From Dehalococcoidia bacterium (lineage in GTDB: Bacteria; Chloroflexota; Dehalococcoidia; UBA2979), in the NCBI GenBank assembly GCA_009692685.1, contig SHYS01000018.1, positions 1 to 20,920 of the forward strand: 20,920 nucleotides of DNA, given 5' to 3'. A program made the position numbers and the translations under genes. The notes under the pieces were generated by a model. That model was not told where the DNA came from. It saw nothing but the letters and a program-made list of their open reading frames with translations, and searched no databases. Each line of letters begins with the position of its first letter. Positions within the stretch are counted from its first letter, which is position 1. Shown piece by piece: positions 13,329-20,316 of the stretch.

Positions 13329-14415
13329 CGCAGGAGTTGAGGGCTGTGGGCTGCTCCTCGAGGGTCTCCGGTTCCTGAGGTGGGAGCGCGCGGCGATCAC
13401 CGTGGATGAGGCCCTCGCCCCGATTCGCCTCGTGTTCTCCGAAACGCCGAGGAACGGCGAGACTAACCCGCAGCGTGCGATTTCCGTATGGCAGCGAAAT
13501 GCCGACGGTGCCTGGCACGCATGGGGTGCGGACGCATCGGCGGGTGTGCCACGGCTCACCCACTTTGAGCGCGGCGGCCAGTACGCCATCACCAGCAGCA
13601 CCCCGGTCGCGTGGAGCCTGCCTCCGGTCATCGTGGTCGCACCCTCGATCTTCGCCACCGGACAGGTGCTGTCGTACTACGGCTTTCCGGGCGTCCCGAC
13701 GATGGGGATCCTGGGCGAGTTCGACGCCAACGAGGTGATGCGGCAGGCGGCGGCGCAGGCCGCCGCGTACGACGTGCTCAACGGCGAGCAGACCGTGACG
13801 CCGGCGCTGTACTTGATCACGACGGTGGCGCAGGCGGAGCCCGGCTGGGATGGGACCTACCTCGGGCGGCTCGCCTTCGAGACAGTGGAGACCTACGCAG
13901 CGGTCGCGGCAGCGTGGAGCGGCCTGATCATCATCGACTTCCAGATCGGGTGGTCCGACCCGATGACGGAGGTGCGCGCGTACGAGCCGGTGCTGCTGCT
14001 CCCGAACGTCCACGTCGCCCTCGACCCCGAGTTCGCGACACGACGAAAGGGCGAGCCGCCCGGCGGTGCGATCGGTAGCGTGACCGGCGACGAGGTGAAC
14101 GCGGTGCAGCGCTATCTCAGCGACCTCGCGCGGGCGCATGGTCTCCCCCCGAAGGCACTCGTGATCCACCAGTTCCGTGACGACATGATCCTGCAGCCCG
14201 AGCGGATCACGCCGATGCCCGGCGTAGACCTCGTCATCGACATGGACGGGTGGGGCGGCCCTGAGGCGAAACTCGGCGGGTACGAGCGCTTCGCGCTGGC
14301 CCCGTATGCGTCGCGCTCAGCCATCAAACTGCTCTATCGCTGGGACCAGCCCCTGATGACGCCCGCGACGCTGCAGCAGCTCGCCACGCCACCGCGCCTG
14401 ATCATCTACCAGTAG
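13243..14415 (+). CDS. Secreted protein of unknown function (Chloroflexota-type family)
   Basis: The frame open from 13243 encodes 390 residues, the first ~20 probably spurious. A beta-rich N-terminal module (LRFLRWERAAITVDEALAPI to GGQYAITSSTPVAWSLP, about 45-125) precedes a larger alpha/beta domain. That domain opens YYGFPGVPTMGILGEF and contains LIIIDFQIGWSDPMTEVRAY, NVHVALDPEFATRRKGEPPG, ALVIHQFRDDMI, VDLVIDMDGWGGPEAKLGGY and a final KLLYRWDQPLMTP. Regularly spaced strand ends with acidic and His residues suggest a TIM-barrel-like fold, perhaps a hydrolase; this is inference. I have the impression of a recurrent Chloroflexota secreted family without a known activity. The gene ends six bases from the convergent CoA-transferase stop. 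Confidence 0.65.
   Translation: MLRQIARSPGARWRAGAAATTCPGTPAADAGVEGCGLLLEGLRFLRWERAAITVDEALAPIRLVFSETPRNGETNPQRAISVWQRNADGAWHAWGADASAGVPRLTHFERGGQYAITSSTPVAWSLPPVIVVAPSIFATGQVLSYYGFPGVPTMGILGEFDANEVMRQAAAQAAAYDVLNGEQTVTPALYLITTVAQAEPGWDGTYLGRLAFETVETYAAVAAAWSGLIIIDFQIGWSDPMTEVRAYEPVLLLPNVHVALDPEFATRRKGEPPGGAIGSVTGDEVNAVQRYLSDLARAHGLPPKALVIHQFRDDMILQPERITPMPGVDLVIDMDGWGGPEAKLGGYERFALAPYASRSAIKLLYRWDQPLMTPATLQQLATPPRLIIYQ
13275..13324. repeat. Perfect 18-bp inverted repeat with 14-bp loop
   Basis: CCGCTGGCGTGCCGGGGC at 13275-13292 and GCCCCGGCACGCCAGCGG at 13307-13324 are exact reverse complements. The repeat sits in the protein-coding region between the signal peptide and the mature domain, where the reading frame changes. 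No T-run follows, so it is not a terminator. Confidence 0.85.
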
Positions 14416-14421
14416 CCACAC

Positions 14422-15570
14422 TCAGCCCGGTATCGCCTGCTCCTGCGCCGCCCCCGAGGTGATGAGTGCGTGGGCAGCGTCCGAGGCGTACCCGCACTCT
14501 TCGAGGATCGCCTGCGTGTGCTGGCCCGCGAGCGGCGCGGCGCCAGCGGCCGTGCTCTCCGCTTCTGAGAAGAACAGCGACGAATCGACCGCGCGCACGC
14601 GGCCATCGAGCGCGTCGTCCACCTCCGCGATCATCCCGCGCTCCGCGAAGTACGGGTGTGCCGCCACTTCGTGCATCGTCATCGTGAGGCCGTAAGGGGC
14701 ACCGACCGCAGCGAGGCGGCTGGCGGCATCGGCGGCATCGAGGGCGGCGACCCAGGTACCGACGAGTTCGTTCGCGGCCGGAGGGCCTGCGGGCATCGCT
14801 GTGCCCTCGTGCCCGAGCGCCACGGCGAGTCGGCGCCAGTTGTGCGCCTCACCGAGGTTGATCGTGATGTGGCGTCCGTCGCGCGTGCGGTGGACAGGGT
14901 GCCGGAACGGCTGCCACGCCTCGATGGGCGCGCCGTTGAGGGCGGGGCCGGCGACCTCGCTCAGCGTGTGCAGTTGCGCGTCCATCAGCGTGGTGTCGAT
15001 CCACTGGCCTCGGCCGGTGCGCTCGCGGTCGTACAGAGCCGCGAGGATGCCGGAGAAGGCCGTCGATCCCGTGACGAGGTCGGCGACGGTGATGCCAGGG
15101 GCGAATGGCTCCGGGGCACGCTGTGCCTGCTGCTGCACCCACAGCCACCCTGCCTCGGCGTGCGCCGTCGCGCCGTAGGCACGTCGATGGCTGAACGAGC
15201 CGCTCTGCCCGAAGCCAGAGATCGAGGCGTACACGACCCTGGGATTGTCCGCTGAGACCTCGGGATAGCCGAGGCCGAGACGGGCCATCACGCCGGGCGA
15301 GAAGTTCTCCACGACGACATCCGCTGAGGCGATCAGCCGCCGAGCGACCGCGATGCCGTCCGGACGCTTGAGATCGAGGGCGATCGAGCGCTTGCCAAGG
15401 TTGTTCTGGACGCTGCCGTTCGCGCGCACGGGCTTCCCGCCCGCCTCGAACGGCGCGTCGACCTTCACGACGTCGGCGCCCATGTCCGCGAGCATTCGCG
15501 TGCAGTACGGCCCCGCGACGACGCGCGTGAAGTCGACCACGCGCACACCTTCGAGGATCTTCCGTGCCAT
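14422..15570 (-). CDS. CoA-transferase family III (CaiB/BaiF-type)
   Basis: The 382-residue product transfers CoA between organic acids in the cytoplasm. It starts MARKILEGVRVVDFTRVVAG and PYCTRMLADMGADVVKVDAP, the CoA-binding N-terminal fold of the family. It continues with NNLGKRSIALDLKRPDG, VVVENFSPGVMARLGLGY and VVYASISGFGQSGSFSHRRA. ITVADLVTGSTAFSGILAAL carries the probable catalytic Asp164. RGQWIDTTLMDAQL follows. ATG 15570 is preferred over an upstream in-frame start at 15618 because the family begins there and GGTGGGAG precedes it. The acid substrate cannot be told from sequence. It lies 78 bases downstream of the aldo/keto reductase on the same strand, with its own candidate promoter. 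Confidence 0.88.
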   Translation of the reverse strand: MARKILEGVRVVDFTRVVAGPYCTRMLADMGADVVKVDAPFEAGGKPVRANGSVQNNLGKRSIALDLKRPDGIAVARRLIASADVVVENFSPGVMARLGLGYPEVSADNPRVVYASISGFGQSGSFSHRRAYGATAHAEAGWLWVQQQAQRAPEPFAPGITVADLVTGSTAFSGILAALYDRERTGRGQWIDTTLMDAQLHTLSEVAGPALNGAPIEAWQPFRHPVHRTRDGRHITINLGEAHNWRRLAVALGHEGTAMPAGPPAANELVGTWVAALDAADAASRLAAVGAPYGLTMTMHEVAAHPYFAERGMIAEVDDALDGRVRAVDSSLFFSEAESTAAGAAPLAGQHTQAILEECGYASDAAHALITSGAAQEQAIPG

Positions 15571-15605
15571 CTCCCACCCCGATCTGTCACGCCCTCGGAT
15601 GCACA

Positions 15606-15627
15606 GACGCCGCCTCACGGCGGTGTC
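15606..15627. other. Stem-loop between the aldo/keto reductase and CoA-transferase genes
   Basis: GACGCCGCC and GGCGGTGTC can pair (one G-U) around a TCAC loop. There is no T-run on either strand, so it may be a weak terminator for the reductase or a 5' leader hairpin of the CoA-transferase transcript. Confidence 0.4.
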
Positions 15628-15645
15628 CGGTCGCTGCTGGTGGCG

Positions 15646-15651
15646 AGTCTA
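15646..15651 (-). promoter_or_regulatory. -10 box for the CoA-transferase gene
   Basis: On the minus strand TAGACT overlaps the reductase stop codon TAG and would give the CoA-transferase its own transcript with a ~70-base leader containing the 15606-15627 stem-loop. Pattern-based only. Confidence 0.3.
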
Positions 15652-16593
15652 GCGGCGCGAGATCGCGTCCACGTCCGCCATCTCTTCCGCGGAGAGTTTC
15701 CAGGAGGCGGCGGCGGCGTTGGCCGCGACTTGCTCCGGCTTCGTGGCGCCCGCGATCACGGAGCCGACGTACGGCTTCGAGGCGAGCCACGAGAAAGCGA
15801 GTTCAAGCAACGTGTGCCCGTGAGCCTGCGCGTACTCCTCGAGCTTCTCCACGGCGTCGAAGTTCGAGTCGGTGAGGGAACGCTGCGCCCACGACCCAGC
15901 GGAGAGACGCGCGCCCTCTGGCGGGGCCTCGCCACGACGATACTTGCCCGTGAGCAGGCCACTGGCGAGCGGGAAGAACGGCAGGATACCGAGACCGAAC
16001 GCCTCGGAAGCCGGGACCACCTCGCGCTCGATCGAGCGGTTGAGCAGGGAGTACTCGTTCTGCGCGGAGATGAACGCGGTCAGGTGCTCGCGCTGCGCGA
16101 TGTGGTCAGCGTGGGCGATCTGCCAGCCGGCGAAGTTCGAGTTACCCAGGTAGCGCACCTTGCCGCCGCGGACGAGGTCGTCCAGCGCACGCATGGTCTC
16201 TTCCATCGGCGTCTTCGCGTCCGGCCGGTGGATCTGGTACAGGTCGAAGTAGTCGACGCCCATACGCTTCAGCGAGGCGTCCACGGCCGACATGATGTAC
16301 TTGCGCGAGCCACCTGAGGTGTGCGGGCCTTCGCCCATTGGGCTCGCGAACTTGGTGGCGACGACCGCCTGGTCGCGCTTGCTGCTCTTCTGCAGCGCCT
16401 TGCCCAGGAACTCCTCGGACTTGCCCTGCCCGCCGTACACATCGGCGGTGTCGAACAGGTTGATGCCGTGGTCGAGGCAAGCGTCCACCACGTTCGCGGT
16501 CGCGCCAGCGTCCATGCGCCCGCCGAAGTTGTTCGTCCCAAGTCCCACGACCGAGACCTGGAGGCCGGAGCGGCCAAGGTTGCGATATTCCAT
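15649..16593 (-). CDS. Aldo/keto reductase
   Basis: This 314-residue cytoplasmic NAD(P)H-dependent oxidoreductase has the full AKR tetrad. Asp and Tyr are in NLFDTADVYGGQGKSEEFLG, Lys in QAVVATKFASPMG and His in YFDLYQIHRPD. It begins MEYRNLGRSGLQVSVVGLG. It later shows KVRYLGNSNFAGWQIAHAD, the family NEYSLLNRSIE substrate-loop wording, and the coenzyme segment SVIAGATKPEQVAANAAA. Length and motifs fit the YghZ/potassium-channel-beta-like AKR subgroup. ATG 16593 follows AAAGGGG with workable spacing; ATG 16599, two codons upstream, is an alternative. It is divergent from the histone-deacetylase-like gene. Confidence 0.9.
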   Translation of the reverse strand: MEYRNLGRSGLQVSVVGLGTNNFGGRMDAGATANVVDACLDHGINLFDTADVYGGQGKSEEFLGKALQKSSKRDQAVVATKFASPMGEGPHTSGGSRKYIMSAVDASLKRMGVDYFDLYQIHRPDAKTPMEETMRALDDLVRGGKVRYLGNSNFAGWQIAHADHIAQREHLTAFISAQNEYSLLNRSIEREVVPASEAFGLGILPFFPLASGLLTGKYRRGEAPPEGARLSAGSWAQRSLTDSNFDAVEKLEEYAQAHGHTLLELAFSWLASKPYVGSVIAGATKPEQVAANAAAASWKLSAEEMADVDAISRR

Positions 16594-16631
16594 CTTCATT
16601 CCCCTTTGTAAGATATGGGTTGAGCCGGGGC

Positions 16632-16637
16632 AGTATA
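16632..16637 (-). promoter_or_regulatory. -10 box for the aldo/keto reductase gene
   Basis: On the minus strand TATACT precedes the reductase start by about 35-40 bases, giving a leader that contains AAAGGGG. It lies in the 85-base divergent region shared with the deacetylase-like gene. Confidence 0.45.
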
Positions 16638-16666
16638 AGTCTGCACGGCGGAGCGTTTTCAGCCCG

Positions 16667-16672
16667 TATCCT
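16667..16672 (+). promoter_or_regulatory. -10 box for the histone-deacetylase-like gene (leaderless spacing)
   Basis: TATCCT is followed by exactly six bases (GCGGCG) and then ATG 16679. No Shine-Dalgarno precedes the ATG, which fits leaderless translation. Confidence 0.5.
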
Positions 16673-16678
16673 GCGGCG

Positions 16679-17719
16679 ATGACCACCCGCCCACCGACAC
16701 TCTTCCTCACCGATCCGACTTCCGAGGCGCACGCGGCCGAGCAGCACCCAGAACGCCCGGCCCGCCTGCGCGCCATCCTCGATCACCTGGATGCGACCGG
16801 CCTGCGCGCCCGCATGACCGAGGTTGCGCCTCGCGCGGCGACTGACGCTGAGCTGCTACGTGTCCACCCCGTGGGGCACCTCGCGCGAGTGGCGGAGACC
16901 TCGGCGCGTGCGGGCTGGTTCGACGCTGACACCTACACCACGCCAGCCTCCGAGGGTGTCGCACGGCGCGCGGCCGGTGCCGTGGTGCAGGCTGTCGAGG
17001 CGGTCCTCGGTGGGACGGCGCACAACGCGTTCGTCGCGACGCGGCCGCCCGGACACCACGCCGAGGCGGAGATCGCGATGGGGTTCTGCCTCTACAACTC
17101 CGTGGCGGTGGGGGCGACGGCGGCGCTGGCCTCCGGCGTCGAGCGGGTGGCAATCCTCGATTGGGACGTCCATCACGGCAACGGCACGCAGGCGATCTTC
17201 GAGACGGAGCCGCGCGTGTTTTATGCCTCGACGCACGAGTACCCGTATTACCCCGGCACCGGGCACTACTCCGAGACTGGCACTGGCGAGGCGCGCGGCA
17301 CGACGGTGAACATCCCGCTGCCGCGAGGCGCAGGCGACGAGGCGATCACTCGCGCGTTCCGCGAGGTGATTCTCCCCGCGATGGAGGCGTTCGCGCCCGA
17401 CCTCGTGCTGGTGTCTTGCGGCTGGGACGCCCACCGCCGCGACGCACTCGCGGGACTCGAGGTGTCGACGGACGGCTACACCCAGGTCGCGCGCGAGGTG
17501 ATCGAGGCGGCGGAGTGGCTCTGTGGCGGGCGTCTGGTCGTGGCCCTCGAGGGCGGCTACGACGAGCACGCGCTGGGGTGGTGCGCGGGGTCGCTCGTGT
17601 CGCTGCTGCTGGGTGAGGAGCCCGAGGCCGATCCGGATCCGGGTTACGCCAGCATCGAGCCAGACGTGACGTTCGTCCTCGATGCCGTGCGGAAGGCGAT
17701 CGGGCTACCTGAGGAGTAG
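16679..17719 (+). CDS. Histone deacetylase family amidohydrolase
   Basis: The 346-residue product belongs to the arginase/deacetylase fold, zinc enzymes that hydrolyse acetyl-amide bonds (class II HDAC-like, acetylpolyamine amidohydrolase and acetoin-utilisation relatives). Visible residues are the N-terminal HPERPARL, the active-site pair His126-His127 in ATRPPGHHAEAE, and the zinc ligands Asp163 and His165 in ILDWDVHHGNGTQ. The third ligand is Asp250 in CGWDAHRRDALAGL, and a late LEGGYDEHALG is present. All catalytic positions seem intact. The natural substrate is unknown; polyamines or acetyl-lysine are the usual candidates. ATG 16679 is the natural start and has a -10 box six bases upstream instead of a ribosome-binding site. 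Confidence 0.92.
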   Translation: MTTRPPTLFLTDPTSEAHAAEQHPERPARLRAILDHLDATGLRARMTEVAPRAATDAELLRVHPVGHLARVAETSARAGWFDADTYTTPASEGVARRAAGAVVQAVEAVLGGTAHNAFVATRPPGHHAEAEIAMGFCLYNSVAVGATAALASGVERVAILDWDVHHGNGTQAIFETEPRVFYASTHEYPYYPGTGHYSETGTGEARGTTVNIPLPRGAGDEAITRAFREVILPAMEAFAPDLVLVSCGWDAHRRDALAGLEVSTDGYTQVAREVIEAAEWLCGGRLVVALEGGYDEHALGWCAGSLVSLLLGEEPEADPDPGYASIEPDVTFVLDAVRKAIGLPEE

Positions 17720-17723
17720 CGGC

Positions 17724-18239
17724 CTAGCCGTCGCTCTTTTTGGTGCTGTTCTTCGCGCGCTTCACGCCCTCAGCGGCGCGCTTGCGCGCGGCCTGTTCCT
17801 TGGCCGTGCCGCTGGTGTGCTGGAGGCGCGCCTTGAAGAACGAATCCTGGGCGTCAATGGACTGGTTCATGATCTTGGTACCGGTGTCGCGCTTGATCTC
17901 CTCCTGGATCGTCTGGCGGAACTCGTACTGCTCGATCTCCTCGACGGACGGCGCGTCGTAGCCGGGACGGCTGACGCGGACCTCCGGGTGCTCCATGCCG
18001 TAGACGGCACCAGTGAGCGGCTGCGAGACCTTGTGGCCCAGGTGCCAGTAGCCACCGTCGTCCGGAAGACGGCGCGCGAAGCCCTCGCGGAAGATGAACG
18101 CGGACCACTGCTTGCTGACGGTGCGCTTGGCGTCCTCGTCGCATTGAGGGCACGGCTGCGGCTTCGACGCGTCCTTCGCAGGTCGCAGCAGTTCGAAGAC
18201 CCCGTTACACGGTTCGCAGTGGTACTCGTAGAGCGGCAT
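17724..18239 (-). CDS. FmdB-family zinc-ribbon protein
   Basis: The 171-residue product starts MPLYEYHCEPCNGVFELLRP and forms a CxxC...CxxC zinc ribbon with Cys8, Cys11, Cys30 and Cys33. This matches the FmdB/CxxC_CXXC_SSSS putative regulatory family. The family core is usually 60-110 residues. Here it carries a long extension with GYWHLGHKVSQPLTGAVYGM, a charged helix (EIEQYEFRQTIQEEIKRDTG) and a Lys/Arg/Ala-rich tail that could bind nucleic acid. Function in the family is not established. ATG 18239 is preceded by GGGGGAA on the minus strand. The stop is four bases from the convergent deacetylase stop. Confidence 0.85.
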   Translation of the reverse strand: MPLYEYHCEPCNGVFELLRPAKDASKPQPCPQCDEDAKRTVSKQWSAFIFREGFARRLPDDGGYWHLGHKVSQPLTGAVYGMEHPEVRVSRPGYDAPSVEEIEQYEFRQTIQEEIKRDTGTKIMNQSIDAQDSFFKARLQHTSGTAKEQAARKRAAEGVKRAKNSTKKSDG

Positions 18240-18277
18240 CGCGTTCCCCCTCGGTGCCCCAACGGTGCGAGGGCCTC

Positions 18278-18283
18278 AGGGTA
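18278..18283 (-). promoter_or_regulatory. -10 box for the FmdB-family gene
   Basis: On the minus strand TACCCT lies about 40 bases before ATG 18239 and would leave a leader containing GGGGGAA. Assigned only from the TANNNT pattern. Confidence 0.3.
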
Positions 18284-18369
18284 ACACCGAGGGCCTGCCA
18301 GATTCGCGCACCGTACTCCCGTTTCGAGCTCCGACGGTCGATGATGATCGAGTGGGTCGGAGGTACTGA

Positions 18370-18600
18370 GTGTCATATTATGTCTCCGGTGGTCGTTATG
18401 CCGACACCTCCTTCCGCGTGCTGCTCGACCCCGCCCCCATTCTCGGCCCGTTCGCGACGTACGCGGAGGCGCTGGAGGCGTGGCGCGAACGAGCGCGCGC
18501 GACCATCGATTACGCCTCTGTGCGCTACCAGATCGTCTGGCGAGACGCCGCCGTGGCCCCGCCGGCACCGGCCGCCCACGCCTCGGACGCCGTCGCCTGA
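18370..18600 (+). CDS. Small DUF4170-like protein
   Basis: This 76-residue protein starts at GTG 18370, six bases after GGAGG. It reads SYYVSGGRYADTSF, then GPFATYAEALEAW, then RATIDYASVRYQIVW. The order VGG.Y.D..F, GPF..Y.EA...W and A..T.D.A..RY.I resembles DUF4170, a small alpha/beta family of unknown function. The last ~15 residues are an Ala/Pro-rich tail. It has no signal peptide. Its right neighbour is another small gene in the same direction 75 bases away. The family name is a pattern match from memory. Confidence 0.65.
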   Translation: MSYYVSGGRYADTSFRVLLDPAPILGPFATYAEALEAWRERARATIDYASVRYQIVWRDAAVAPPAPAAHASDAVA

Positions 18601-18649
18601 CCTCGACCGCCTCGTGCTCGCGAGGGGCGCGCGTAGGGCACGGAATCGG

Positions 18650-18655
18650 TAGGAT
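18650..18655 (+). promoter_or_regulatory. -10 box for the 18676 gene
   Basis: TAGGAT lies 20 bases before ATG 18676 and would start transcription near 18662, just ahead of the GGGGGGTGG ribosome-binding region. Confidence 0.35.
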
Positions 18656-18675
18656 GCGGCGCGGGGGGTGGACGA

Positions 18676-18915
18676 ATGCAGAAACCGCACGCTGGCAAAA
18701 CCGACTACGAGAACGCCTTCCGCGGCTTCCACTTCCCGATGTCGCGCGCCGCGATCGTGAACGCTGGCCGCGACAAGGGTGGCCTCGACCGCGAAGTCGC
18801 GATCGTCTTCAACGCGCTGCCGAATCGGAAATACACGAGCATGGACGACCTCAAGGAGGCGATCCGGACCGTCTACCGCGCCAGCGGCGTGGTGGACACG
18901 GACATGCCGATCTAG
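18676..18915 (+). CDS. Small DUF2795-like protein
   Basis: The 79-residue product contains FHFPMSRAAIVNAGRDKGG, VAIVFNALPNRKYTSMDDL and KEAIRTVYRA. The pattern of a short strand, a helix starting S(K/R)..., a hydrophobic helix ending LP...Y.S and a final helix is that of DUF2795, a compact family of unknown function. Here it has an N-terminal extension of about 15 residues and a C-terminal VVDTDMPI tail. ATG 18676 has a G-rich ribosome-binding region four bases upstream. A hairpin at 18942-18964 follows. It is probably cytoplasmic; nothing in the neighbourhood points to a role. Confidence 0.65.
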   Translation: MQKPHAGKTDYENAFRGFHFPMSRAAIVNAGRDKGGLDREVAIVFNALPNRKYTSMDDLKEAIRTVYRASGVVDTDMPI

Positions 18916-18941
18916 CCCTCGCGGCGTCCGAGACGACGACG

Positions 18942-18964
18942 ATGGGCCCGCAGTGCGGGCCCAT
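18942..18964. terminator. Bidirectional terminator-like hairpin between convergent genes
   Basis: ATGGGCCCGC at 18942-18951 and GCGGGCCCAT at 18955-18964 form a perfect 10-bp stem with an AGT loop, placed between the stops of the DUF2795-like gene (18915) and the FKBP gene (18988). T-runs on either side are weak. Confidence 0.65.
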
Positions 18965-18987
18965 TATGTGCCCAAGGCCACGCGAAC

Positions 18988-19554
18988 CTACTTGATGCTG
19001 AAGAGTTCGACCTCGAAGGTGAGCGCCTTGCCTGCGAGGGCGTGGTTGGCGTCGATGGTCACGCCAGCGGCATCCACCTTCGTCATGATGGCGGCCTGCC
19101 CGCTCACCTGGACGCGGTCGCCAACCTTCAGGCCGGCGGGCGCCTGGGCCGTTGGAACCGTGACGACGAGGTCTTCGCGGCGCTCCCCATAGGCCTTCGC
19201 GGCTTCTATGCGCACCTTGTTCTTGACACCGACCTTCAGACCCATGACTGCGTCGTCGAATCCGGAAATGACCTGCCCGCTACCGACGGTGAACGAGAGC
19301 GGCTCGCGCCCCTTCGAGGAGTCGAAGACGCTGCCATCGTCGAGCGTCCCGGTGTAGTGGACGGCGACTGTGTCGCCCTTCTTGACCACGCGGTTCCCCG
19401 TATTCGCCGCCGCAGCAGCTCCGGTGGCCGTCGCCGTCGCTACGGGGGCTGGTGTGTCTTCCCCACAGCCAGCGACCGCCAGCGCGAACACGAGGGCGGC
19501 TGCGCCTGTCAGCTGGTGGGTCAGCAAGGGCCTCGGTCGATGGGGTAGTCGCAT
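18988..19554 (-). CDS. FKBP-type peptidyl-prolyl isomerase lipoprotein, SlyD-like
   Basis: The 188-residue product has a lipoprotein signal ending AVAGC (Cys30) and an Ala/Thr linker. The FKBP domain begins VKKGDTVAVHYTGTLDDGSV and FDSSKGREPLSFTVGSGQVI, then SGFDDAVMGLKVG. An insert-in-flap-like region (about 120-165) is followed by TIDANHALAGKALTFEVEL, the SlyD-type ending. It should catalyse cis-trans isomerisation of prolyl bonds and assist folding outside the membrane. No His-rich metal tail is present, unlike E. coli SlyD. ATG 19554 is chosen because it gives a complete signal peptide and TACCGT lies exactly six bases upstream. A much longer frame extending to 20505 runs antisense to oligoribonuclease and is not credible. 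Confidence 0.88.
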   Translation of the reverse strand: MRLPHRPRPLLTHQLTGAAALVFALAVAGCGEDTPAPVATATATGAAAAANTGNRVVKKGDTVAVHYTGTLDDGSVFDSSKGREPLSFTVGSGQVISGFDDAVMGLKVGVKNKVRIEAAKAYGERREDLVVTVPTAQAPAGLKVGDRVQVSGQAAIMTKVDAAGVTIDANHALAGKALTFEVELFSIK

Positions 19555-19560
19555 CGAGAA

Positions 19561-19566
19561 ACGGTA
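19561..19566 (-). promoter_or_regulatory. -10 box for the FKBP gene (leaderless spacing)
   Basis: On the minus strand TACCGT is followed by TTCTCG and then ATG 19554, so the transcript would begin at the start codon. There is no Shine-Dalgarno. Confidence 0.5.
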
Positions 19567-19626
19567 GCACCGAGTTCGGGTGAGGCGCCTTCGGGCAAGC
19601 GTCGTCACGTGTGGGCGGCCGCGGCG

Positions 19627-19632
19627 TACGCT
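19627..19632 (+). promoter_or_regulatory. -10 box for orn (leaderless spacing)
   Basis: TACGCT is followed by six bases and then GTG 19639, supporting that GTG as a leaderless start rather than the ATG at 19666. Confidence 0.45.
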
Positions 19633-19638
19633 TTGTGA

Positions 19639-20256
19639 GTGAGCCCAACGCCCAAGCGCGACCCGATGAACCTCGTCTGGATCGACCTCGAAATGACGGG
19701 GCTCGACCCGGAGCGCAACGTGATCATCGAGATCGCCTCGCTGGTGACCGACCGCGACCTCAACATCCTCGCGGAGGGGCCATGCCTCGCGATCGCGCGG
19801 ACCGAGGACGAACTCGCGACGATGGACACGTGGAACGTCCATACGCACACGGCCTCCGGCTTGGTCGCGCGCATCCAGAACGAGGGCGTCACGGTCGCGG
19901 AGGCGGAGCGTCAGACACTGCGGTTCCTTCGGCGCTGGCTGCCGAAGGGGGCCTCGCCACTCGCGGGGAACTCGATCGCCCAAGACCGCCGCTTCCTGCG
20001 CCGCGAGATGCCGAAGATCGAGGACTTCCTGCACTACCGAAATGTGGATGTCTCCACCGTGAAGGAACTCGTCAGGCGGTGGTATCCGGCGCTCGCTCCG
20101 GCGGAGAAGAAGCAAGCGCATCAGGCCCTCGAGGACATCCGCGAGAGCGTGAACGAAATGCTGTACTACCGCACCCAGATCTTCCGCCCGGTGGACGAGG
20201 TCACCACATCTGCCCCCGCTGTCACCCCGACGGACGAGACTGCCTCCGACTCCTGA
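19639..20256 (+). CDS. orn: Oligoribonuclease
   Basis: This 205-residue cytoplasmic 3'-5' exonuclease degrades very short RNAs such as dinucleotides and pGpG. It belongs to the DEDDh family: Asp16 and Glu18 in [15 protein letters not shown], a third Asp in [18 protein letters not shown], and His/Asp in [15 protein letters not shown]. The family signature [18 protein letters not shown] is intact. GTG 19639 is favoured by the -10 box exactly six bases upstream; ATG 19666 ([12 protein letters not shown]) is the alternative and would leave the domain complete. A short Thr/Ser/Asp-rich tail ends the protein. It is divergent from the FKBP gene across 84 bases. Confidence 0.93.
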   Translation: MSPTPKRDPMNLVWIDLEMTGLDPERNVIIEIASLVTDRDLNILAEGPCLAIARTEDELATMDTWNVHTHTASGLVARIQNEGVTVAEAERQTLRFLRRWLPKGASPLAGNSIAQDRRFLRREMPKIEDFLHYRNVDVSTVKELVRRWYPALAPAEKKQAHQALEDIRESVNEMLYYRTQIFRPVDEVTTSAPAVTPTDETASDS

Positions 20257-20316
20257 GCCGCCCCTGTGCCCCTGTCGCCGCCAACCGATGATCTCCGTGC
20301 TTGACAGGAGACATCG

